From contig NW_019091356.1 in assembly GCF_001949145.1 (NCBI RefSeq), positions 3,008,713 to 3,072,712 on the forward strand: a stretch of 64,000 nt of DNA, read 5' to 3'. The stretch's first letter is position 1; each line of letters begins with the position of its first letter. The position numbers and the translations under genes were made by a program. The stretch comes from Acanthaster planci (Eukaryota > Echinodermata > Asteroidea > Valvatida > Acanthasteridae). A model generated the notes under the pieces. That model had not been told where the DNA came from, did not search any database, and saw nothing but the letters and a program-made list of their open reading frames with translations. Below, piece by piece: positions 23,769-36,300 of this stretch.

Positions 23769-26700
23769 TCATATTCTTTCATTGTGCATTGCTGGTCCCA
23801 TTTGAATGACTGGTATGTCGTCTTCGCTGTCTGTGCTGAATGCGTCGTTCACGTAGGCCGCCTCCTCGCATCGTCTGTGCCCTTTGCCCTTGCCGCGAGA
23901 CCGTGTCTTTCGTAGTCGGTGTCTGGCATCTGACTCCTTGCTCCCTCTCTGCAGCTTGGCCGACTTCCTGTCTTCGTTGTCAGAGCTGGATGACAGACCA
24001 TCTAAAGCGTTGGGTAGTGGGAAGCTCTCCACACTGACGGCTCTTTCAACGGCTGGTCTGCTCCCCTCTGGGTAATCACGCACCAGCTGCTCCAGGTCGA
24101 CCTTTTGGGGTTCTGGGTTCTTGCGGACGGCGCGCCCGATGTGGGACCATGCCAGTGCTGCATCAACCTGCGAGGTCACCACGTCGCTGGCGTGGGACGA
24201 CAGCGAGTCTGTCCTGTGGACGTAGCTGGACGATGAGCTGCTGTGCGAGTCCAGCACCTCAGAACTGGACAGCAGCGGCTGGTCGCGCCTCGCCAAAGAC
24301 GCTGACGTCGGTTTGAGCCGGTGCTCTCCTGTCTTCCGCCTTTCGGCCGTGCTCGCAGTGTACGGCCTCCTAGTCATGTCACTTGTACTCTGGGATGAGT
24401 CTGTCTGTCTGTCCTGGGTTTTGGCCACCCTAGTCATTCCCCGAGGGGCAACGTGTCCCTGACCACTGGGCAGTTCTTGAGAAGAGCTCGGCTGGTCCCA
24501 AGCTTGCTTCAGGTTCGTGAAAATAGCTAGAGGGGGCCGCACAGGCAGTGGCTGTGTTTCTAAAGTACCTATCAACACAGTTGAAGAAAACAAATCGAAA
24601 ACTGAAACTTTCCTCACAGCAGGAACAACAGACAACTGCTTTGTTTTTAGGTATATGGACTTGCTTGGCCAAAACAAATCAAGAAAGTTGTAAATTGATA
24701 TTGAAGGTCTGAAGGTTTGAATCAGATAGAAAGACTCTACAACTAAGGCTTGATAATATAAGATCACATTCCTTTTTATGGCACGGAAAAAAGTAGACAC
24801 ACAGCAAATGAGAATTCAAAGGCAACGATGAAAGCTAACAAGCTAAGCCAAAACAAGAAATGAGGCCAAGGGTAGTTTAATGAGTGGAAAAGCTATCAGT
24901 TGAATCCAACAACACTCCACTTCAGAGACATAAGGTAAAATATGGTATATGGGCTCCAAAGGTAACAACGGCACCCAAATGGGTACCAAAGGTAATCACA
25001 TTTCAAGGGGTTGATTTCACAAAGCTGCCTTCCACAGTATTTGCTAGGCAAAATATGGGTTACCAACTAAACGGAATGCAATATACACTGCCTGCGGCTG
25101 GTACTTAGCAGTGTTTCGTGCCGAGTGTAGATGAGGCCATGATTTACCTAGATTGGCCACCGGCCTGGGGAAGCTGGGCCGGCCCTGGGCATCGCGGACA
25201 CTGAGCGGCGCCTGTGGCTGACGGTCAAGGGAGACATCATCGCTACCCAGCTCCAGGTGCTCCGAGGTGGACTGGGTGTCATGGCCACTGTCATGCAGCT
25301 CCTGCTGCAGTCGGTACTCCTCCTGCCGCTGCATCTGCAGCTGCCGGAAGATCTCAAGCTCCAGTTGGGCCCTGCCACGGTGGGAAGGGGAGAGTTAGAG
25401 ATTCAAAATCAGACCTTGGCAGTTTGAGACCTACCGTTTCATTCACTTCTAGGGTACAATATAAAAAGCTTTATCTCGGCGACTACCGACCCAGTTGAGC
25501 CCCAATGGAAGAGTCAGAGTGCCCCCACGTAGTTGGTGAACAACAACTTCATTCCCTTTGAGATTGCAATTTAAGAAAAGCTGCATGTTACTGCCCTATG
25601 AGAAAAGGTTCCAACTGGCCCACGTAGTTCAAGATCAACAAATTCATCGAGGCAGAATCGTGAAAAAAGCTGAATCTCAGTAAGCTTTTAAGTAGCACAG
25701 TTTCACCTCGACTCCTTTGACCATTATCACTAACCTTCCCAAACCCTCCTCCGGAAAAATTAACCAAAGCCACAGTGTCTGTGCTTTTACTGGACATCAA
25801 GCCCCAACATCATGTACTAATATCATGGCTGTGTATTCCTCACATCCAAAAAAAAATCCTCAAAGACCTCTTGGTGGAAACTGAAACATATAGCAGTGGC
25901 TTGGGTAAATGAACCGTGAGAAGACGGTCCAGAAATCTGATGCAGTTCGGGAGGGCTGTACTTTATTTGCTTGAAGCGAATTGCTGACTAACCTGAGTTG
26001 TTTCTCACGGTCTTCGTCTGTGAAGCAGTTCCCGTCCAGTAGTTCCCGCATTTCAGGATTGTGACCATAGAGCTGCGTCTCGATCTTCTGCACTCGATCC
26101 TCCAGGCGGACGTGGTCAAAGAGATTGAGCTACGAACGACAGAAACGGGAGCAGCTTAAGTCTAGTTGTATTGACAAGATCTGTGTCTAGTCTTTCTCAC
26201 TCAAATTCTCAGCACAGCTACTCACAGTTGATCACATGAAGCCATGAATATTGCAAGGGGGGGTAGGGGAAGGTGTCCCCCCTCCAAAAAAGGAAAAAAA
26301 ACTAAGAAACAGTGAGAGAAATGAAAAAAGGACTTGGCCCCTTCCACCACTAACAGCTTATCAGCGTGCTGCTGTTAGATGTTTTATACCCTCTTTGGAC
26401 AAAATCCTGCCCACCTCCCTCCCCCCCGGAAAACAGAATGTCATAAGACTGTCAAGATATGAAAATCTATACTACCCCAGCAGAGGTCAGACAGCTACCC
26501 TACCAAAACAGTTAACCCATGCTTAAAACAAACGTAAGTTGTGATAAATTTTGTGCCAGGGGTGGTGGAAATCTTCACGTTGGGTTTTGCCCTACACTGA
26601 TATACTGTTGGAAGGTACCTCCGAGCACGAGCTGGATATTCCGTCCTCCATCATGTTGTGAATGCCGTCTGAGTCTTCGAAGTACCCGTAGGGCTTGGCA

Positions 26701-27342
26701 GGCAAGCCATGCTGGTGGGTGATGGCGTTCATGCGGAAGAGCAGCTCGTCCACCTGGTACTCGATCTCAGCCATGGTAAACTCCTGCGAGAGACCAATGA
26801 TCGGCATGCACAAACCCTTTGTTTTTGCTTCAATAACCTACTATGGTTTTGCTACTACTAGCTGTGTAGGGCTTTTAGGCCCCACAAAAGAATTAATGAT
26901 CAAGATTTTAAAAAATTGGCAACCAACCACCAAAACAATTCCAATTATTTCAATTTTGTTGAAGCAATATTCAAAATCACTATGCAGTGGAAGAATGACA
27001 TATCCAAGCTGGGGTGGATGTGTCGCATTATGTGTTCCCAAACGCCAAAAACTCTAATTAGAAATGTGCCGGGTCTGATCTTCTGCAAGGCCCGGTCCCA
27101 TACACGAATTGCCGTGTGACAATGGCTTAGCTAAATACCAGTACCCTGAGTCTGGGAGTGCCTGGGTGGGAGTTCCAGCTTACCGTTGGCAGTGCCGTGG
27201 GCTTGTCCTCGTCAGGCACGTCCCTCAGGCCCACGCGCACCAGGAACTTGTTCCAGAAGAAGCGGACCACCTCCTGGCCTCCGACCGCCTCCACCTGGTG
27301 CTGCTTGACCTGCTTGTAGCTGTGGCACAGGATGGCTTTGAT
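23769..27342 (-). CDS. Polycystin exons e42-e46: coiled coil and C-terminal tail
   Basis: Exons: e42 27,342-27,184; e43 26,783-26,619; e44 26,129-25,993; e45 25,371-25,148; e46 24,559-23,769 with the stop codon. e43 has FTMAEIEYQVDELLFRMN, a conserved tail helix. e44-e45 carry a heptad-type, Gln/Glu/Arg-rich coiled coil (ERVQ-like start at VRLEDRVQKI through FRQLQMQRQEEYRLQQEL). e46 is long, polar and Ser-rich (SHSSSSSSYVHRTDSLSS), with a basic patch RHRLRKTRSRGKGKGHRR close to the C terminus and an acidic DSEDD after it. Coiled-coil tails of PKD1 proteins bind PKD2-type subunits; that partner is inferred. Confidence 0.9.
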
Positions 27343-30300
27343 CTGGAAGACACAGCCAAACACTCTCAATTTGGTTTCTAGGCTTTTAATTCAAGATCCG
27401 AAAGTCTGTGGGGCATAGTAGCCAGCAGGTCAGACGGGCCTACACAACACCGATGCCAAGCCTCCCCCCCCCAAAAAAAACAACCTGGAACACTTCACCG
27501 GTTGGCTGGTAATGTGGATCAGGAAAAACCAGACAAAAATGCCAGCACAAATTGCTGCATTTCTAAAACATAAAAGTCATTACGTAAGAAGTGCTCTCCA
27601 GTTGCGATTCTACCAATATAGGACTAAGTGTTACACTTGATTGCTGAGAAAATTCCCCATTATGACTGTACACCTCAGAACTTAATCTGGTGAGCTCACT
27701 GTGAAGAGAGGCCTATCTGTGCTCTCCAAGCTTGAATTGCTGTACCTTCAGAGAAAGCCGGGGGACTCTGAGACTCAGGGGGACTCTGACACTCAGGTGG
27801 ACTCATAAGCAGAGGCTAGGTATTGATTATGATACTCGGTACTCACTCAACAACTCATCTAACTCAATCGCTCAATTCTGGACTCGAGAGGCAAAATCTT
27901 TTTAATTCAAAGTGCTGCTCAGGTTCAACCAATTACGAGCAACACTCGTGCACTGGGCTTACAATCTAAGCTCGGCATTAAGACACCACACCTCACCGTG
28001 ACTTGTCTGAAATTTACGCAAACTCCACATTTGACCGTCATGAGGATCGAGTATATAATACTTACCAATCCTGCCATGACAATGATCATGCTGACCACGT
28101 AGGCAACGTAGAACAAATGCCACAGGACAGGGAACTCGGCCGCTAGGTCTTCGTGGTGCGGTGGATGACCCACGACCATGGCATTCAGGAGATTGGTGGA
28201 CACGTACAGGTGCTTCAAGGGGTAGAAATGGGTGGAGAAGAGCAGGACGCCCAGGCAGGCAAAGGCAGCCTCCAGGACAAGCATGTATAGCTGTTAGACA
28301 AGGTTATCCCAAAAAAGGTATAATTAGGGGCGTAAAGGGGTACAAATGGGTATAGAAGAGCAGGACACTCAGGCAAGCATGCACAGCTGTTGGGAAAAGG
28401 TTTACCCAAAAGGGTATCATTCTGGGCGTACTAGGGTGCAAGTGGGTGGAAAAGAGCAGTGTGCCTATTTAGTTCTGTCTCCCCTCTGATTCTGGTATCA
28501 GTGCCTCTTACCGCAAAAGTCAGGATTTCCTTGATGGCTCCATCAATCACGGCCCCAAACATGGCCACTGTCTGGTTGAAGCGCAGCAGACGCAGGAACT
28601 TGACTGAAGCTAGGAAGATCAAACTGGCCAGCAGGTCCTTCAGTATCTGCGGGCAAAGAACAGGCTTTCATTAAAACGGACAAGACAAGAAAGGAGGGAA
28701 AAAGTAAAGAAACCAGCAGCATTTGACAACTTTTTCTGGCCTTTTTGGAGGTGATTTGTAAGTGGGGAGCCGCACAAATATTAACTGATGTTTCCATTAA
28801 ATATTTCAATATTATGCAAAGATATTTATTTTCATTTCAGAGAGTGGTGGGATAAATGGAGTTGCTGAGAGAACGGATTTTTCTTGGTAGGGATGGAGCA
28901 CGGTTGCAGCTTAGTTGATGGCAACGTGTCGCTGTAACTTCAGGGAAGGGGCAACCTGTGGGATGGGGTGGGAATTTGGGTATGGTCGGGGCACTCTGAA
29001 GTGGTTTCGAAGGACTTGGGAGAGCCAACCTGATCCCAGTAGGCCAGGAGAGAAAAGTCCACAAACTCCTCCGAGTAGGTCTCTCGCAGGTGCTGGGTGG
29101 CATCGTTGACGTACATGAAGCGGCAGACGTACATGGCAAAGTAGGCCAGGGAAAGAATTATCATGCCCATCTAGGGGAGGGAAAAAACCACCACTTGGTA
29201 AGCATGAAAGCTAGCTACTAGGGGTGTGAGTCACCTGAACAAAACCCCTGAAATCTAAAATGTTTCCATGGTTTTTGTACAGAGGTGTACAAAAAAAGCT
29301 GAACTTCAGAGTACAAATCTGAACAAAAGCGACTGAAAGCTGCTACAAAGCTGAATTCTCAGCTGAACCCTAGTGGGAACTCCACAAATTCTCAAAAAAA
29401 AAAAACCTCCACTGTGCAGAAAACCAATGGTATATTCTGGGAACTGAAACTCTATTCAATACAGTGCTCTTAACCCTAACCCCCCAAGGGTTGCTGGCCC
29501 TAACCTTCCCCATTCACACAAAGTTGAAAACTCATTTGGGACTTTGTGCACAGAGGCTGTAGGACTTTGTTTTTCTGAGGTATACTAAACCCAATGCAAA
29601 AGCCAGCTGTCTGGGCCCACCAGACCTATCCCCACAGAATTATACACTTTACTACTGTTTAATTTTGTGTGGTTGGGGAAGGTTAGGGTTAAGGTTGGAA
29701 AAGGATTTCCTAGGATTTCTTCTAATGGGCAAACCACCTTTTCAAACCAGTAAATACTAACTTCTGTGGCACTTGGGCCATTCTTCGGTTGCTAAGAATC
29801 TTTCACTATTTCAACAATAGGCCATCCAATTGACAGGACCAGATAGCCTTTTTTTTCAGTTAGCAACTAAATGGTTCTCAATCTTTTTTACAGAGACATA
29901 AAATCCCAAATCTGAGTTTCTGATCAAGTGTTAATGTGATTAGGAACTCAAGAGCCAAGCCGCTACACAGATTAGGGTTGAGGGTCATCCAAAGAAGCTC
30001 CATCTTACACTGTGTATGCTTTGGATTGTTTTACCCTTTTGTGTAAGCCAGGGTTCCCACAGAAATCTAAAAAAGAACTTCCATGACTTTTCCAGGACTT
30101 ATCGCCATTTTATGAAGAAAAGATTTTCTGGTTTTATGAACTTGGTGATTACCGTAGCCACTACTACTGAGTGACAAGGCTACATAAATTTTTCGTTATT
30201 TCGTTATCACATCCAAATCAGACTGACTTCCATGATTTTCCATGGCAACAGAATTCCAACACACTCTATGTTTATCCCAGTTTTCCCCTGCCTTTTCCCA

Positions 30301-33300
30301 TGACTTTCCCGGACAAATGTTTTTCCCCCAGCATTTTCTGTGACCGTGGGAACCCTGATTAGCCCACCTCCATCCAGGACCAGATGCTCTTGAAAAACTT
30401 GGCTCTGATCTTCACCAGCTTCTGGACCTCTCGCTTGCCCGAAACAGCCACGATGAGGAGGAAGAGAAGCTACAAGGCAGAGGAGAAATAAGTCACCATT
30501 TTCAGATCAAAATTTTTTTCGGAAGAAAGATTCACCGTACCGCAGTGGGATTTGAACCTGCGACCCCCTGTCTTGAATACCACTGGGGAGCTCCACATAG
30601 ATTCACATTGTATTCTAGGTGTGTTCTCAGTGTGTTGCGAAAAAAATTAAAAATTGTGGGACTTAAAGCTACAGCTTCCCGGTCAAGTTTGAGTCTGGTA
30701 CCACGGACGTGTTTAATAAAATCTGGACTCGCAATGCCCTTAATCAGCTTATAGAGATCATTGAATCCGCTCGNNNNNNNNNNNNNNNNNNNNNNNNNNN
30801 NNNNNNNNNNNNNNNNNNNNNNNNNNNNNNNNNNNNNNNNNNNNNNNNNNNNNNNNNNNNNNNNNNNNNNNNNNNNNNNNNNNNNNNNNNNNNNNNNNNN
30901 NNNNNNNNNNNNNNNNNNNNNNNNNNNNNNNNNNNNNNNNNATATACGTCCGTGGTGCTAACACCTTAACCAATAGACCAAAGAGTTTCCTGGGATCAAG
31001 TGGCTAGGTTCAATCCAATACAGCAATACATTCATGATATTAATTTACAGTGTGAATATTCCTGTCAGAGTGTAAGAGCAAAACCTAGTACATGTATAAT
31101 GTTAAATTAATATCCTTGACGTGAAGCCAAATTAAAACCATCAGCCCTCATCATCTGGACGGGGGCCAGTTGTTACATCATCAGGCATCAGCCATTTAGG
31201 GCTCAATCCAATGAGCCCCATCCAATCATAGGACTAGCAAAAAGTGTGTAGGGGGGCCCTTCTGCCACCAATGGTCACACCCCTACATTGCTAAACAGTA
31301 CTTTCTGTTGCATTTTCAACATCTTGATCTTGGGGGTTTGGGGTTGTTGGTTGGTTTTTTTTTCTTAGTTTTTCGTTTCTTGATCACTGAAAACCAAAGT
31401 GTTCAACTGGAAGCAAGGCCATGTCCAAACGTACAAAAGTACTAATTAAATGCGCTTATTCATTTATTTATTTATTTATTTATTGACGTTCAATTATGCG
31501 TAGCCGGCCACAACACTGTTTCTCCAAGAGAGATAATGAAGTTTACTTCAACCTGAACTTTGAACTCTCTTATCATAACTTTGCAGGCTACCATACGTTA
31601 GTACAGGCAGCTTTTGCCAGCTGGGTCACCAGTACGACCAGCACATAGGCTGGCGAGGGGATGGGCGTTCCTCTTCTTTTTTTAAAATTTGTCTGTGCCA
31701 TTGATAGGCAGGCATCGTTTTTAGTTCCCTTGTACATCCCTATAACTTTTGTGGACTGTTCGTGTCTTTTGAAACCCCCCCTTTGAAGGAAAATGAAACA
31801 TTCCAGCCTGCCTGTAACAACACTCAACTGGTTCAAAGGATCACGGTGCTCGACATTCTGAACTTGCACACACAGCGAGAAATAATCTCCCAAGCATTTC
31901 TCTACTACCTGACCAGTTTTCTGATTTCCCCCGGGTAAGTCTGCAAAATTTCCACTATATTCAGACAAATTTTCCCTTCAGTATGATTCATTTTCATGAC
32001 AATGAACTCTTTCACAAGCCCACAAGTTTTAGAAATGAGGTCAATTTTTTATTACCTGTAAAATGCACCTTTGTGCCTCAGTAAACCCTATTTTCAATTT
32101 GGTTTCACTGTTCCATCGGGTATATAATGCCTTGATGTTTTATGCTGAGTATTTCCATACTCATGAACACAACTGTTATGTCATCTCAGAAGAAGCCTAA
32201 ATGTTACAATGGTTTGTACACGAGAAAATCCTGCATTTTTGTAGATTTTCGTGGACTAAGTTTTCTCTTTTTTGCTGATTCACTGTTATTTATGTGCATA
32301 GCAATCAGAATCCAGCAATCCCTCTCTCAGAAATGTTTTCAGTTAGGGCCAGCGACCATTTAGACCCGGTTTGAAAAGGACTCCCAGTAAGCTCGCCCTG
32401 TTGCAAAAACCCCTTTCATACCGGCCTGGCTACCGGCCTGGCTACCGGCCTGGAATGCTGGACTGGTTGTTGTTCTCGAACTTCTCCATCCTTGGGTCTA
32501 TTGTTTGCAAGTTACTGGTACATGTAATCTATCCCAGAAGGAACCTGCTTGTGGTTTTTAATCCTTCAGCACTATACAATGTTTACACTAATCAGCTCAG
32601 ACCTCTATTCATCTGTGGAAGCAGGGGGGGGGAAGCCTTTCATCAGGGAATTTGAAATGCGGATGTGCAGACAGGCCCGGTATACCGGCCTTGAGTAGCC
32701 TGAATACCAGGCAGGCACTATACAGAGTGGGCTAGGGGGGGCCTTTTCAAACCGGGTCTAAATGGTCGCCGGCCCTTACAGAATTCTGGGTTGACAATTT
32801 GAACAGGAATACCTATGCACTGAACCGGGTAACCTTTGTGACCTCCCCAAAGTACATGTACTATTAGCAGAAGGTGCTCCACCTTCAGGGGATCATTGTG
32901 TGGGCCTCTTCCCCCTTACAGGGCCTACGCAATCCACATTTTAATACAGTCCTTATGATAACCCTGTGTAGTACCCCAATGAACTCTGTTTCTAAAATTG
33001 ATCTTCAAGGACATTTTGGAAACCTTTGGGTTGAAAATTAACACGTGCAAATTCATGTATTATTCTTCAATAAGCCAAGTTTGGGATTCACAATCTGAAT
33101 ACAGAAAAAGAACCCAACTTGAACATCAGTGCCTTCCTAATATTACATTGCACAAACAGCATTTCTCTTCGTCAGGTAAAGGGGAAATATTCAAAGATTA
33201 CAGAGTGCACTTCAGTTTTTATATATTTGAGAGAAGAAAACAGTAACACAAAGCACATTCCAAAGTAACATTGGTGAAATGGGCCCTTCAACTTTTTCAG

Positions 33301-36300
33301 GGCACTGGCCAGCAGCCAGCCTTGAATGCTGGTAAAATAAAACTGGGTTACGCAGCCTAAGGCCGAGTCCGAAACGGGCTTCCAGAGCTATGGCTGGTCT
33401 ATTGTCTGTGCGTCTCCACGTACTTTCAATGGAGTGAAGACCTAGGCCTAGCTCTAGACAACAGATTCGGATGCAGACTAACTATGACAGCACAATGGCC
33501 AATTGGAGAGTGGGGTGGGATTTCTATCTAACTATAATATGATGTTACCCCGTGCACACCAAGATGCGGAAGATTCTAGTGGACAAAGAGCTAAATAACA
33601 TATTATAATATACTTAGAAAGCTTGTAGGGTGTGGCAGAAGCATACGTTTCAATTGCACTTATCAAATTAATGTGGGACACTGGCAGATGAAATGGGAGG
33701 GCAAGCCCTCCCCCATGAACAATTTAGTTTTGAAATAATGAGAAAACCAAGAATTTAAAGGACTTTTTCACTTCTAAAAATGTGTACAGAGCCCTACAAG
33801 GGGCTTCTTGTAAAGGCCATAAAAGGTTGCAAAGAGAAATTTTGGAATTTAGGTGAGCCCCCCCTAGAAAATTTGCCTCTGGTTCTGCCTTTCACTCTTA
33901 CCTCACAGCCCATGATGAAGTAGTCGTAAACCATCTCGTAGCGATAAAGCAGAACCGACTCAATCTTTGGCAGGGGGTTGACGGCACCGGTGCCCGGCAT
34001 CTCTGCCAGAAAAGCCACAGACCTGGGATAGAAAACAGGCAAAAATGAGACTCGTGATCGAATCAAAAAAAAATTAGAAATACTGTGAACCAATCTGGCA
34101 AAATGAGTTAGAGTTGGGTGGCTCTGGTTTCAGTTTGCATGAGAAAGGGCAAACTGAGTTTTCTGTTTTGACAGATTGCTCATTTCTGCATCCTGACAAA
34201 AATGAATGACAGACAGGTGAAAAATTGTGAGGATTCCCAATCATTGACGGCACCCATGTTTAAACCCAACAATGGCTGGGTTAACAATTGCAGAAATATC
34301 CTCACAATGAGCAAATTTTTAGAGTCTATAAAAGGGTCTAGCGCTTGTCTACGAATTGAGAAATTGTGGTCATTTGTTTTGCCGTCAACTTTGGATATTA
34401 TTGTGCAGATGGACAGAGTTTAGAGGTTTAGCAATAACACGACAAGGCATAGCACCGTGCTGAGCAGATATATTGCTGTATATAATTATGTTCACTGATG
34501 TTTACTTAGCCGCGTGGAATGAAAGATCAAATATGACATCATCAGGGGCCATCTTGAGTCTCAGGTCACATAATACTTTCCACAGAGGGTGACTCTGAAA
34601 GACGAGGGCACTTCAGAAATTCTGCTGTGTCAAAGTTTTCAACACCAGCGTCCGTTCTCTCAGGAGTATATTACACCCTTTAGAAGTCTTTTCAACTATA
34701 TGCGATTGCTTTGCAGAGCTTGTATGGTGGAGAGCGGCAAGACATGGCCAACCAGGTGAGAGTTATTGTGTGGGGTTTACCCCGCACCTGCTCCTCTGTG
34801 CTTCTGAAGAGTCTCACCAGCCTCCCCGACTCCCAGATGATTTACGAATTATACACTGATGCATACTTCTGGGGACCGGAGAGGCTCGACCAGCAGAACT
34901 TCCCCACAGTGGAGGGGGGTGACCCGGCCATCAAACTGAGCAAAGACGGGCTGCTGAGGGGGTCAGCGTCTGGGTTCGACACCTCGATCTCTACCTTCGA
35001 CTGGGTTAGGCGGCAACTGGAGGCCGACTACCCGGGCAAAAAGGTAATCATTGCCAAGGAGATTGCCCCCTGGCTGGACGGGAGGTACAAAGACCTCCCC
35101 AAGGGCTATCGCCACGTCTTCCTGATCAGGCACCCCTTCAAGATGTTCCACTCCTTCAAGAAGATCAACAGAGAGTTTCTGGAGCAAAAAAGGGGCCACC
35201 CGGTGGGCCTGGAGGAAGCTGTGTTGGATCAGTTGCCTCCCCACATCATGACGCCAGGAATGCTCTACAAGGAGATGACCGACTTGTGGCAGTACATCAA
35301 AGATAGCAACCTGGATCCCGATCCGATCATCGTGGATTCTGACGAGCTCCTCCAGAGTCCCCAAAATGTGCTGTCGTACCTCTGTGGGCAGTTGAGGATA
35401 CCCTACACAGACTCCATCCTGTCGTGGGAGAAAGGTTTCAATTGCACAGGCAGCTGGGTTGTCAGCCAAGAGCATAAGCACCTGATACAGACCATGGACT
35501 CCTTCGTCAACTTCCGCAACAGCACCAGCTTCCTGAAGCCAAAGGGGACCAGCAAGGCCCCAGATTGGTCGACAGTCGATCCAGACATAAGACGCTGTGT
35601 CGAGTTCTCCATGCCTTATTTCTCCCAGATGTATGACAAGCGTGGGAAGTTTTAAATAGTATTTGCAAAAATTCTTTGCTAATGCTCAGGCAAACAAACA
35701 AATTTTTCCCTGTGTTCACAACCCTGGGCGTCCCTCCAAAATTTTACTGCAATTATGCTACTTTTTAAACCAACATGATTACAATTCACAAGTGAAATCA
35801 CAGCTAAATTTAAAAACGGAATTAAAAAACGAAAGTAACTGCTCCTATCAATATATGTAATGAATATGGATTAACTTCAACATGGAAGTTTTCTTGCAAA
35901 TATTTTGTCACGCCTTCAAACACGGGAGTTGAAACATTCAGGTGAAATGTAGTCAAACATTTGAAAGAAATACTCTAAAATACTCAGGTCTGACTTAATA
36001 TCCTTCATAATAGTTTATTTTTTTATGAGCACAGCAATACATCAACACAAAATTCTTTGCTTCCGTCGTCACACACAGCACCGAGAAATTGCACAGCATT
36101 TGTAAAAAAAACAACTAGACTCACGTGTAGAGGTTTGTGGGCGCGTTGTACAAGGTGAACTCCACAATGACCGCCCTGGTCTGTTCGTCAATCCAGGAAT
36201 TATTCTGCAAAAAGGCCAGTTGGCTCTGAGCCTCTTCCCTGACGGAACAAAGAGGGGGAGAAATTGGAAATTGGAAACTATCCGCAAGACTTGTCAAACA

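Noticed and set aside
30541-30600. tRNA gene on the minus strand
   Set aside because: A B-box-like string is present, but the A-box spacing is too short and no cloverleaf forms. It is more likely SINE debris.
30709-30773. Polycystin exon just left of the first gap
   Set aside because: e37 and e38 already join in phase and give continuous S2 homology, so no exon is needed there.
34963-35481. 172-codon minus-strand frame opposite the sulfotransferase
   Set aside because: It is a shadow of the + strand gene, which has clear PAPS-binding motifs. It has no domain and no consistent splice joins to the polycystin exons.
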